A DNA stretch of 37,652 bases from Priapulus caudatus (taxonomy: Eukaryota; Priapulida; Priapulimorpha; Priapulimorphida; Priapulidae). Shown piece by piece: positions 11,401-20,296 of this stretch (positions are counted from its first letter, which is position 1; every line of letters begins with the position of its first letter). Location of the stretch: the NCBI RefSeq assembly GCF_000485595.1, contig NW_014578569.1, forward strand, positions 25,097 to 62,748, read 5' to 3'. Both the position numbers and the translations under genes were made by a program. Under the pieces are notes generated by a model. The model saw only the letters and a list, made by a program, of their open reading frames with translations. It ran no database searches and had not been told where the DNA came from.

Positions 11401-12914
11401 CAAATAGTGATGTCTGCAGTGTACTGTCGCATCCACCGTGACTTGCAGCCATGGTCGATGTGGTGACCGGCTCAGATAAGTTTGTTCCACGTTTTGAACA
11501 TGCAGGTGGTGATGACTGGGGGGGAAACTCTGAAGAAACCTCAGTTAAAATTTTGTGTTGGTTTGCTTCTGATTTTGAATTAGAAAGCGGTGATTTCTGT
11601 GGGAGACTCTCTGACTTGGACGTGGTGGAAGCTACGGCTTGCTCTGTTTCGCGTTTGGAAGTAGAAGGGCGAGATATCTGTGGGGTAGTCTCTGGCTTAG
11701 ACTTGTTAGGAGCTTTGGCTTGCTTTGCTTCTGGTTTTGTACTAACAAGTAATGATGTCTGTATGGTACTCTCTGATTGTGCATTAGTTGGATGCTTGGC
11801 TTGCTCTGTTTCTGGCTTACTAGCAAGCTGTTGTGTCTGTGGTGTATTTTCTGCTTTGGACTTGGTTGGAGCTTTGGCTTGCTTTGTTTCTGGCTTTGCA
11901 CTACCAGGCTGTGGTGTCTGTGATGTACTTTCAGATTTGGACTTGGTTGGTTCATTGGCTTGCTTTGTTACCAGTTTTGAAGTAGCAGGCTGTGGTGACT
12001 GTGGGGTACTTTCTGATTTTGACTTGACAGGAGCTTTGTGTTGTGAACTGGAGTGGTTTGGTAGTGAAGAACGTTTCGTACTCTCTGGTTTGGACTTGGT
12101 CGATGCTTTGGCTTGCTCTGTTTCTGCCTTTGAAGTAGCAGACAGTGATTTCTGTTGGGCGGTCTCTGGTTTGGACTTATTCCGAGCTTTGGGAGGCTTT
12201 ACGTCTGGCTTTGTAGTAGAAGAGAGTGATGCCTGTATAGTACTGTCTGATTTTGAATTTGTTGGAGCTTGGGGTTGTTCTGTTTCTCGTTTTAAACTAG
12301 CCGTCTGTGATGCCTGTGAGGTACTCTCTGATTGTAATTTAGTTAGAGCTTTGGCTTGCTCTGTATCTGGCTTTGAACTAGTAGGCAGTGATTTCTGTGG
12401 GGTAGCCTCTGGTTTAGACTTGTTAGGAGCTTTTGCCTGTTTTGTTTCTGGCTTTGAACTAGCAGGCAGCGATTTCTGTGGGGTAATATCTGGTATGGAC
12501 TTGTTAGGAGCTTTGGCTTGCTTTGCTTCTGGTTTTGTGCTAACAGGTAATGATGTCTGTATGGTACTCTCTGATTGTGCATTAGTTGGAGGGTTGCCTT
12601 GCTCTGTTTCTGGCTTACTAGCAGGCTGTGGTGGCTGTGAGGTACTTTCTGATTTGGACTTGGTTGGAGCTTTGGGTTGCTCTGTTTCTGGCTTCGATCT
12701 AGACATCTGTTGTGTCTGTGATGTACTTTCAGATTTGGACTTGGTTAGTTCATTGGCTTGCTTTGTTCCCAGTTTTGAAGTAGCAGGCTGTGGTGTTTGT
12801 GGGGTACTCTCTGATCTTGATTTGGTTCGAGCTTTGGTTTGCTCTGTTTCTGGCTTCGAACTAGACAGCTGTTGTGTCTGTGGTGTATTTTCTGATTTGG
12901 ACTTGGTTGGAGCT
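3138..12914 (-). CDS. Giant C2H2 zinc-finger protein, main exon
   Basis: The frame is open and clean for 9.78 kb (about 3,260 codons). An ATG at 12,706 is not a credible start: the same repeat frame continues upstream to 12,914, where a one-base deletion marks the start of low-quality sequence. Order from the N-terminus: 27-residue SKPETKQAKAPTKSKSE-type repeats; an acidic/Ser-rich region with SNAT repeats; a bipartite basic signal (GKRRRG..AAKRLRG, about 10,190-10,130) and KKPKRRVDKK; three C2H2 fingers with a TGE-like linker and one C2HC finger (9,655-9,205); 21-residue SERLCDTTSLHKD repeats; five more fingers (8,080-7,135); Asn/Thr/Tyr-rich and TANNDR repeats; poly-Ala; 11-residue AGRDPMTSS repeats; a Lys/Glu-rich patch; NPKNCASTNG and ARTDPQGG repeats; one finger (3,245-3,160); and half a finger cut by the donor. 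SUMO-type IKTE, IKQE and IKRE motifs are present. It is a likely nuclear DNA-binding regulator; no family is assigned. Confidence 0.9.
3270..3740. repeat. 27-bp coding minisatellite (ARTDPQGGA repeats) with CTCF-like cores
   Basis: About 17 units encode nine-residue repeats on the minus strand. The plus strand reads GCGCCCCCTTGTGGGTCGGT in most units, with variants such as GCGCCCTCTGGTGCG (near 3,275 and 3,315), GTGCCCTCTAGTGGC (near 3,668) and GCGCCATCTAGTGG (near 3,696). Homogeneity is highest from 3,420 to 3,640. Confidence 0.85.
3815..4000 (-). repeat. 33-bp coding repeat (NPKNCASTNGE)
   Basis: Five to six 33-bp units encode eleven-residue repeats with a conserved NC..TNG core. Each plus-strand unit carries CACAATTCTTCGGATTTT or a near variant. 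Confidence 0.85.
4765..5335. repeat. 33-bp coding repeat (AGRDPMTSSTD) with ten CRE octamers
   Basis: About 17 units of 33 bp encode DPMTS repeats on the minus strand. Ten units carry a perfect TGACGTCA palindrome, at 4,784, 4,817, 4,883, 4,982, 5,015, 5,081, 5,147, 5,180, 5,246 and 5,312. Other units have one-base variants such as TGACATCA. A (CTG)n tract at 5,400-5,435 encodes poly-Ala just upstream in the gene. Confidence 0.9.
6090..6230 (-). repeat. 21-bp coding repeat (NQDRTTA)
   Basis: Six or so units of 21 bp encode TANNDR/TANQDR heptads on the minus strand. The adjoining region to about 6,830 encodes looser Tyr-Asn-Thr repeats (YGTN, SWYN, LSHAAN). Confidence 0.75.
8295..8965 (-). 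repeat. 63-bp coding repeat (SERLCDTTSLHKDASLDVPTT)
   Basis: About ten units encode 21-residue repeats between the two groups of zinc fingers. Exact 63-bp spacing is seen between the units starting near 8,387 and 8,450, and some units are longer through insertion of CSDAS. A small EKEACI repeat (8,985-9,085) lies on the N-terminal side. Confidence 0.85.
11560..12914 (-). repeat. 81-bp / 27-residue coding repeat array, clean segment
   Basis: Units of 81 bp encode SKPETKQAKAPNKSKPEATPQKSLPAS-like repeats, with Lys, Ser, Glu, Pro and Thr dominating. Units differ from each other but recur in a fixed order: the series at 11,700-12,100 closely resembles that at 12,540 onward. The array is therefore a higher-order repeat, expanded by multi-unit blocks. 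The antisense frame is also open because the unit length is a multiple of three. Confidence 0.85.
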
Positions 12915-15900
12915 TTGCTTGCTTTGTTTCTGGCTTCGAACTACCAGGCTGTGGTGTACTGATGATGTACTGTCAGATTGGACTTGGTTGGTTCATTGGC
13001 TTGCTTTGTTTCCAGTTTTGAAGTGACAGGCTGTGGTGGCTGTGGGGTACTTTCTGATTTTGACTTGACAGGAGCTTTGTGTTGACTGGTTTCTGGTTTT
13101 GAACTGGAGTGTTGGTTAGTGAAAGACATTTCGTACTCTCTGGTTTGGACTTGGTCGATGCTTTTGCTTGCTCTGTTTCTGCTTTGAAGTAGGCAGACAG
13201 TGATTTCTGTTGGGTGGTCTTCTGGTTTGGACTTATGCGAGCTTTGACGGCTTTACATCTGGCTTTGTAGTAGAAGACAGTGATGCCTGTCTAGTACTGT
13301 CTGATTTTGACTTTGTTGGAGCTTGTGGTTGTTCTGTTTCTGGTTTTGAACTAGCCGTCTGTGATGTCTGTGAGGTACTCTCTGATTGTGATGTAGTTGG
13401 AGTTTTGGCTTTGCCTCTGATTTCCTGGCTTTGAGCTAGTAGGCAGTGATTTCTGTGTGGTAGCCTCTGGTTTAGAGACTTGTTAGGAGCTTTGGCCTGT
13501 TTTGTTTCTGGCTTTGAACTAGCAGCAGCGATTTATGGTGCGGTAATCTCTGGTAATGGACTGGTTAGGCAGCTTTGGCTTGCTTTGCTTCTGGTTTTGT
13601 ACTAGCAGGTAATGATGTCTGTATGGTGCTGTCTGATTGTGCATTAGTTGGAGACTTGGCTTGCTCTGTTTCTGGCTTACTAGCAGGCTGTGGTGGCTGT
13701 GAGGTACTTTTAGATTTGGACTTGGTTGGTTCATTGCGCCTTGCTTTGTTCCCAGTTTTGAAGTAGCAGGCTGTGGTGTTGTGGGGTACTCTCTGATGCT
13801 TGATTTGGTTCGAGCTTTGGTTTGCTGCTGCTTTCTGGCTTCGAACTAGACAGCTGTTGTGTCTGTGGTGTATTTTCTGATTTGGACTTGGTTGGAGCTT
13901 TGGCTTGCTTTGTTTCTGGCTTCGAACTACCAGGCTGTGGTGTCTGTGATGTACTGTCGATTCTGACTTGGTTGGTTCATTGGCTTGCTTGTTTCCAGTT
14001 TTTGAAGTAGCAGGCTGTGGTGGCTGTGGGTACTTTCCTGATTTGAACTTGACAGGAGCTTTGTGTTGACGGTTTCTGGTTTTGAACTGGAGGTGGTTTG
14101 GTAGTGAGAACATTTCCGTACTCTCTGGTTTGGACTTGTCATGCTTTGCTTGCTCCTGTTTCTGGCCTTTTGAAGCTAGCAGACAGTGATTTCTGTTGGG
14201 TAGTCTCTGGTTTGGACTTATGCCGAGCTTTGGAGGGCTTTACGTCTGGCTTTGTAGTAGAAGAACAGTGATGCCTGTCTAGTACTGTCTGATTTTGACT
14301 TTGTTGGAGCTTGTGGTTGTTCTGTTTCTGGTTTTGAAACTAGGCCGTCTGCTGTGATGTATCGTGAGGTACTCTCTGATTGTGATGTAGTTGAGTTTTG
14401 GCTTGCTCTGTTTCTGGCTTTAAGTGTAGGCAAGTGTTTCTGGTGTGTAGCCTCTGTTTAGACTTGTTATGGAGCTTTGCCTGGTTTGTTCTCCTGGGCT
14501 TTAACTTAGCAGGCCGCCAGACGATTTTTACTGTGCGGGTAAATCTCTGGTACTGGCCTGGTTAGGAGGCTTTGGCTTGCTTTGCTTCTGGTTTCTTATC
14601 TAGCAGGTAATGATGTCTGCTATGGTGCTGTCTGAAATTGTGCATATAGTTTGAGTGCTTTGGCTTGCTCTTGTTTCTGGCCTTAACTATGCAGGCTTGT
14701 GGTGTGCTGCTGAGGTACTTTCTGATTTGGACTTGATTGGAGCTTTGGGATTGCTCTGTTCTGGCTTGATCATAGACACATCTGGATTGTGGCTGTGATG
14801 TACTTTTAGATTTGGACATTCGGTTGGTTCATTGGCTTGCTTTGTTTCCCAGTTTGAGCGTAGCAGGCTTGTGGTGTTTTGTTTGTGAGTTACTCTCTGA
14901 TTTCTTGATTTTTGGTTAGAGCTTGGTTTGCTTCTGTTTTCTGGCTTTCGAAACATAGATAGCCTGTTGTGTCTGTGGTGTATTTTCTGATTTGGACCTT
15001 GGTTGGAGCTTTGGCTTGCTTTGTTTCGCGGCTTTGAAACTACCAGGACTGCTAGGTGGCTGTGATGTACTTTCAGAATGGTTGGACTCGGCACCCCGTG
15101 TGTTCATTGGCGTTGCTGAATTCCCGTCTGAAAAGTAGGCGGCTGTGGTGCTGTGGGGGGTACTTTCTGATCTTTGACTTGACAGGAGCTTTGTGCTGAC
15201 TGGTTTCTGTGTTTTGAACTGGAGTGTTCTGGCTAGTGAAGAACGGCTTTCGTACTCTGCTGGTTTGGACCTTCGTCGAGCTATTGGTTGGCCTCTGTTC
15301 CGTGCCCTTTGACAGTAGCAGAACAGGTGTTTCTGTTGGGTGGGTCTCTGGTTGGGAAGCTTATGGCCGAGCCCTTGAGAGGTTTTACGTCTGGCTTGGT
15401 GATAGAAGACAGCGATGCCTGTCTTGTACTGTCTGATTTTGACTTTTTTGGAGCCTTGGGGTTGCTCTGCTTTTGGTGGTTTGTGGAGACTGAGGCCGTC
15501 TGTGATGTCTGTGGAGGTACTCTCTGATTGTGATTTAGTTGGAGGCTTTGGCTTGCTGCTGTTTCTGGCTTTGAACTAGTAGGCAGGAATTTGCTGGTGG
15601 GGGCGGTAGCCTCTGGGTTTAGACTGGGTTAGAAGCTGCTTTGGCCAGTTTGTGTTCTAGCTTTGAACTAGCAGGCAGCGATTGGTCTGTGGGTAATCTC
15701 GTTGGTATGAACGTTGTGTAGGAGTTTGCTTGTGGTTGTGTTCTGGCCTTTGAACTAGTAGGCAGCTATTTCTGTGGGTAGTCTCGTTGGTTTGCCCTGT
15801 ATCAGAAGCTTTCGAAGAGTGTGCTGTGTTCTGGCTGTTGTACTAGAGCACGCCAGGCGAATGTCTGCGCGCCCGAGTTACTTGATTTGGACTTAGGTTT

Positions 15901-16004
15901 GGAGTTGTGTGTTGCGCCTGTCAATTGCGCTTTCTGCAGTTGTGGCCAGTGGTACCTGTGGGCGTAGAGGACTCTGTTTAAAACGTATGTGCAGCTTTAG
16001 GCCT
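12915..16004 (-). other. Indel-ridden copy of the coding repeat array (unpolished assembly sequence)
   Basis: The sequence is recognisably the same 81-bp array but with single-base insertions and deletions every few tens of bases, so no frame stays open. The density of insertions rises towards 16,004. The stretch from about 15,080 to 16,004 matches clean sequence at 18,640-19,470, including the TGGCCAGTGGTACCTGTGG landmark, which makes it an overlap and not a separate locus. The part 12,915-15,080 probably represents real array sequence not otherwise present. I read this as raw long-read gap filling, not biological decay; a true pseudogene is the alternative. Confidence 0.7.
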
Positions 16005-16014
16005 NNNNNNNNNN
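16005..16014. other. Assembly gap (10 N)
   Basis: Ten N characters join noisy sequence to a clean contig inside the repeat array. The size is presumably a placeholder. Confidence 0.98.
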
Positions 16015-16338
16015 GTTTCTGGCTTTGAACTAGCAGGCAGTGATTTTTGTAGGGTAGTGTCTGGTTTGGACTTAGTTGAAGCTTTGGCATGCTCTGTTTC
16101 TGGCTTTGAACTAGCAGGCAGTGATTTTTGTAGGGTAGTGTCTGGTTTGGACTTAGTTGAAGCTTTGGCATGCTCTGTTTCTGGCTTTGAACTAGCAGGC
16201 AGTGATTTTTGTAGGGTAGTGTCTGGTTTGGACTTAGTTGAAGCTTTGGCATGCTCTGTTTCTGGCTTTGAACTAGCAGGCAGTGATTTTTGTAGGGTAG
16301 TGTCTGGTTTGGACTTAGTTGAAGCTTTGGCATGCTCT
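16015..16338 (-). repeat. Four identical 81-bp units
   Basis: Units start at 16,015, 16,096, 16,177 and 16,258 and appear base-for-base identical, unlike the diverged units elsewhere. They imply very recent expansion or an assembly stutter. The parallel sequence at 20,210-20,296 shows only one such unit before moving on. Confidence 0.9.
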
Positions 16339-18367
16339 GTTTCTGGCTTTGAACTAGCAGGCAGTGATATTTGTGGGGTAGTCTCTGGTTTAGACTTATT
16401 TGGAGCTTTGGGTTGTTTTGCTTCTGGCTTTGTACTAGAAGGCAGTGATATCTGTGAGGTACTCTCTGATTTAGACTTGGTTTGAGCTTTGGCTTGCACT
16501 GTTTTTGGTTTTGAAGTAGCAGGCTGTGATATCTGTGTGGTAGTCTCTGATTTAGACTTGGCTTGAGCTTTGGGTTGGTTTGTTGCTGGTTCTGACCTAG
16601 CAGGCAGTGATACCTGTTGGCTACTGACTGATGTAGACTTAACTGGGGCCTTGGCTTGTCGTGTTTTTGCCTCTGAACAAGTAGGCAGTGAGGTCTGTGG
16701 AGCATTGACTGGTTCACGTCTAGTTGACGACTCAGATTGCTTGGTTTCCGGCTTGGAACTTGCTGGCAGTAAAGTTTTTGGAATACACGCTGAGGTAGAT
16801 TGAGTCGGAGCCTCATGCTGCTTTGTTTCTGACTTTGAACCTACAGGTAGTGATGGTTGTGGGGTTTCATCTGCTGCACACTTCGTGTGTATCCTCGTAT
16901 TTACAGTTTCGGGCTTTGAACAGTGAGATCGCATTATCTGTGGGGCATTCTCCGATTTCGTTGCACTCTCAGCCTCCACCTTCTCTCTCTGCCTGTCCCT
17001 ACTGTCGTGAGAAAGACCGCTTGACACCCTCTCATCAAGAGACCGTGGCCGCTTTCCCCGTTCTCTCTTGCTCTCTACATCCACTTTCTCCCTCTGCCTG
17101 TCCACACTGTCGTGAAAGAGACTACCAGACTTCCTCTCATCAAGAGACGGCGACCGCCTTCCCCGTTCTCTCTCAGCCGACGTACATTGCCCGGCAACCG
17201 ACTCCGCCGCTTCCATCGACTTTCCGCGGTGCTCCCTGCCCGCACTCGTCGCCCTTCTTACGGACCTGCTGCGGCTGCGCACGTGCCGACCTCTCCCCCG
17301 GGTCAAGGTCGTGCCGGGGTCGCTGGACTTCACTGCGACGGCCTTGTCCCCTGCGTTAACCCACATCCAGAGTCCATCCAGCAGCGACGGCAGCTGCTTG
17401 TCTCCGCCGCTGTAGTCGCATCCCCGTCCGCCTTTGGCTCCGCCTTTGGCTCCGCCTCTGCCTCTGCCTCCTCCTCCGCTTCTACCTCCTCCCTTAAGTG
17501 GCGAGACGTCCGTGGGTACGTGTTGCGGTCGGTGATGGAAATCGTCGTGACGACTACGCCGAGCATTCGACGCGCCGCCGCCGCATTGCCATGCCGGACG
17601 TCCGTCGCCGCGGCTACATGCCGCCGCGCCCTCTCGCACGGTCTCCCACAAAAGTTCCCGCTTGTTCAATCCGAGGTCTACGGTGTTTCCTTGGGAAGCG
17701 TCCCACGTCCGTTCGCCCATCCAGTTGCCTCGGTTCAACGAATTCATTGCGGCGGAGTTTTGCCACAAGTGTTGCCGCCATTCGTCCTGACAGACATCTC
17801 CCACCATGCCCAGCAGATTGTTCCTGATGTTCTCGCACGCCCCCTGATCGCTCCATCGACCGTCGCCGCCGCGGTTATAGCCCTGCGTGCCTCGACGATT
17901 CTGCCAGGGTTGCCGACGTCGTTCGTCGTTGCACGGCCGATCACCGAGATTCGACGCGCCATTGTTCGCGGCCCGGAGCGCATTCCACACGTCACCTTCA
18001 TCGTTAAAGTTTGCCTCACGACAACTCTGGTTCTGCTGCCAGGCCGGCTGCAGCGGCTGGTTGCTGCCGCCCCACGCGCCGCCTCGGTCACCTTTCGACG
18101 CTCCTCGCTGCCACCTCCCACGCCGTTTCCCCGATGCTCCTCCGCCGCGGCCGCCTCTCCTGAATCCCTGCCCGCGATCGGGGAGTGCTGGCTCGGGCAA
18201 GAAATTTCCAGAATTCCCGGTGAAGTCTTCATCGTCGAAGGAGTGCTGGGAAGTCGGTCTCATGTAGCTGCGATCGTCTCCCGGGGGGTCATGCCACTGG
18301 TCCTTCCGTCTGCGCTCGTGGGGCACCTGGGAAGCTCCGGACCACATGGTTCGAGACGGCGGCACGC
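16015..18367 (-). CDS. Zinc-finger gene, N-terminal exon with Arg/Gly-rich domain and start of the repeat array
   Basis: The frame is clean and open from a strong acceptor (pyrimidine tract ending TTGTTGCCCGCAG, AG at 18,369-18,368) to the N gap. An ATG at 18,392 lies in the intronic pyrimidine tract, so the likelier start is the ATG at 18,347 (context AACCATGT), unless coding enters from an upstream exon. Order: MWSGASQVPHERRRKDQW; an RGG-type Gly/Arg region (GFRRGGRGGGASGKRRGRW); Asn/Trp/Arg-rich sequence; a second Gly/Arg stretch (GGGRSGGGGRGRGGAKGG); an Arg/Ser/Glu region with duplicated SLDERKSGSLFHDSVDRQRE units; and then 27-residue SKPETEHAKASTKSKPDTT repeats. RGG and RS-like sequence is often RNA-binding or phase-separating, but that is inference here. 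It should join the repeat part at 18,617-20,296, not the gap. Confidence 0.8.
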
Positions 18368-18616
18368 CTGCGGGCAACAAATAAGAAAACATCTCTCACT
18401 GAGCGTCGTACTGAGTCGTTACTATTTATTATTACGTTCGTTAACCGTCAGAAACAAATTTCGAACTGCTTCCGTTTCGTTTTTTCGCATATACGAGGAA
18501 GGTGTGGGATGTTACGCTAGCACTAATTATTTCAAAAATAAGTAGAATAGAAACTATTGGCTATAGCTCAGTATCTTAGCTCAGAATACCATGTGTAGAC
18601 ATTGAATTAATTCATA
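18368..18616 (-). other. Sequence upstream of the N-terminal exon (intron end), ending at a chimeric junction
   Basis: This AT-rich sequence lies upstream of the acceptor. It matches 22,500-22,728 almost exactly up to TTAATTCATA. After that the two copies diverge abruptly: here into repeat-array coding sequence, at 22,729 into unrelated genomic DNA. The join at about 18,617 therefore looks artificial. Confidence 0.75.
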
Positions 18617-20296
18617 GTTCTGTGATGTACTTTCAGATTTGGACTTGGTTGGTTCATTGGCTTGCTTTGTTCCCAGTTTTGAAGTAGCAGGCTGTGGTGG
18701 CTGTGGGGTACTTTCTGATTTTGACTTGACAGGAGCTTTGTGTTGACTGGTTTCTGGTTTTGAACTGGAGTGGTTTGGTAGTGAAGAACGTTTCGTACTC
18801 TCTGGTTTGGACTTCGTCGATGCTTTGGTTTGCTCTGTTTCTGCCTTTGAAGTAGCAGACAGTGATTTCTGTTGGGTGGTCTCTGGTTTGGACTTATTCC
18901 GAGCTTTGAGAGGTTTTACGTCTGGCTTTGTAGTAGAAGACAGCGATGCCTGTCTTGTACTGTCTGATTTTGACTTTGTTGGAGCTTGGGGTTGTTCTGT
19001 TTGTGGTTTTGAACTAGCCGTCTGTGATGTCTGTGAGGTACTCTCTGATTGTGATTTAGTTGGAGCTTTGGCTTGCTCTGTTTCTGGCTTTGAACTAGTA
19101 GGCAGTGATTTCTGTGGGGTAGCCTCTGGTTTAGACTTGTTAGAAGCTTTGGCCAGTTTTGTTTCTAGCTTTGAACTAGCAGGCAGCGATTTCTGTGGGG
19201 TAATCTCTGGTATGAACTTGTTAGGAGTTTTGGCTTGTTTTGTTTCTGGCTTTGAACTAGTAGGCAGTGATTTCTGTGGGGTAGTCTCTTGTTTGCCCTT
19301 ATTCAGAGCTTTCGGTTGCTGTGTTTCTGGCTTTGTACTAGAAAGCAGCGATGTCTGGCCAGTACTTGATTTGGACTTGGTTGGCAGTTTTGTTTGCGCT
19401 GTCATTGGTTTTGCAGTTGTGGCCAGTGGTACCTGTGGGGTAGACTCTGGTTTAAACGTATGAGCTTTGGCTTGTGTTGTTTCTGGCTTTGAACCAGCAG
19501 GCAGTGATTTCTGTGGGGTAATCTCTGGTTTGGACTTATTTAGAGCTTTGGTTTGCTCTGTTTCTCGTTTGGAACTAGCAGGCAGCGATTTATCTCGAGT
19601 AGTCTCTGGTTTGGACTTGGTTGAAGTTTTGGTTTGCTCTGTTCTTGGTTTTGAACTAGCAGGCAGTGATATATGCGAGGTAGACTCTGGTTTGGACTTG
19701 TTAGGAGCTTTGGCTTGCTTTGTTTCTGGGTTTGAACTAGTAGGCAGTGGTTTCTGTGGGGTAACCTCTGGTTTGGACTTATTTAGAGCTTTGGCTTGCT
19801 CTGTTTTTGGTTTGGAAGTAGCAGTCAGTGATATCTGCAAGGTAGTCTCTGGCTTAGACTTGTTATGAGCTTTGGCTTGCTTTGCTTCTGGTTTTGTACT
19901 AGAAGGTAATGATGTCTGTGTGGTGCTCTCTGATTGTGCATTAGTTGGAGCTTTGGGTTGCTCTGTTTGTGGCTTTGAACTAGCAGGCAGTGAGTTTTGT
20001 GGGGTAGTGTTTGGTTTGGACTTAGTTGAAGCTTTGGCTTGCTCTGTTCTTGGTTTTGAACTAGCAGGCAGTGATATCTGTGAGGTACTCTCTGATTTAG
20101 ACTTGGTTTGAACTTTGGCTTGCTCTATTTCTGGTTTGGAAGTCACAGTCTGTGATATCTGTGGGGTAGTCCCTGGTTTAGAATTGTTTAAAGTTTTGGC
20201 TTGCTCTGTTTCTGGCTTTGAACTAGCAGGCAGTGATTTTTGTAGGGTAGTGTCTGGTTTGGACTTAGTTGAAGCTTTGGCATGCTCTGTTTCTGG
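18617..20296 (-). CDS. Zinc-finger gene, middle part of the 27-residue repeat array
   Basis: Clean 81-bp units are open in the minus-strand frame. They encode TSKPEIEQAKVQTKSKSESTSQ-type repeats and share the higher-order unit series seen at 11,940-12,914 (for example the SSLPNHSSSKPETSQHKAPVKSK segment). The frame's apparent end (NYELIQCLHMVF then stop) comes from running through the false junction at 18,617, and its upstream end breaks where single-base deletions begin near 20,297. It is thus an internal piece of the giant gene, lying between the N-terminal exon and the array at 12,914. It has no start or stop of its own. Confidence 0.75.

Noticed and set aside
12704-12706. ATG as the start of the zinc-finger protein
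   Set aside because: The same repeat frame is open upstream to 12,914, and the Met replaces an ordinary repeat residue, so it is internal.
11451-12962. 503-codon plus-strand reading frame (Cys/Val/Ser/Leu-rich)
   Set aside because: It is the antisense of the 81-bp coding array. A unit length divisible by three and the absence of certain codons keep it open. The minus frame continues into zinc fingers and has the splice logic.
17112-18545. 477-codon plus-strand frame over the N-terminal exon
   Set aside because: Shadow of the Gly/Arg-rich minus-strand exon. It has no domain, and it runs through the acceptor into AT-rich flank.
11560-20296. CRISPR array reading of the regularly repeated region
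   Set aside because: Units are contiguous 81-bp coding repeats without unique spacers, in a spliced eukaryotic gene.
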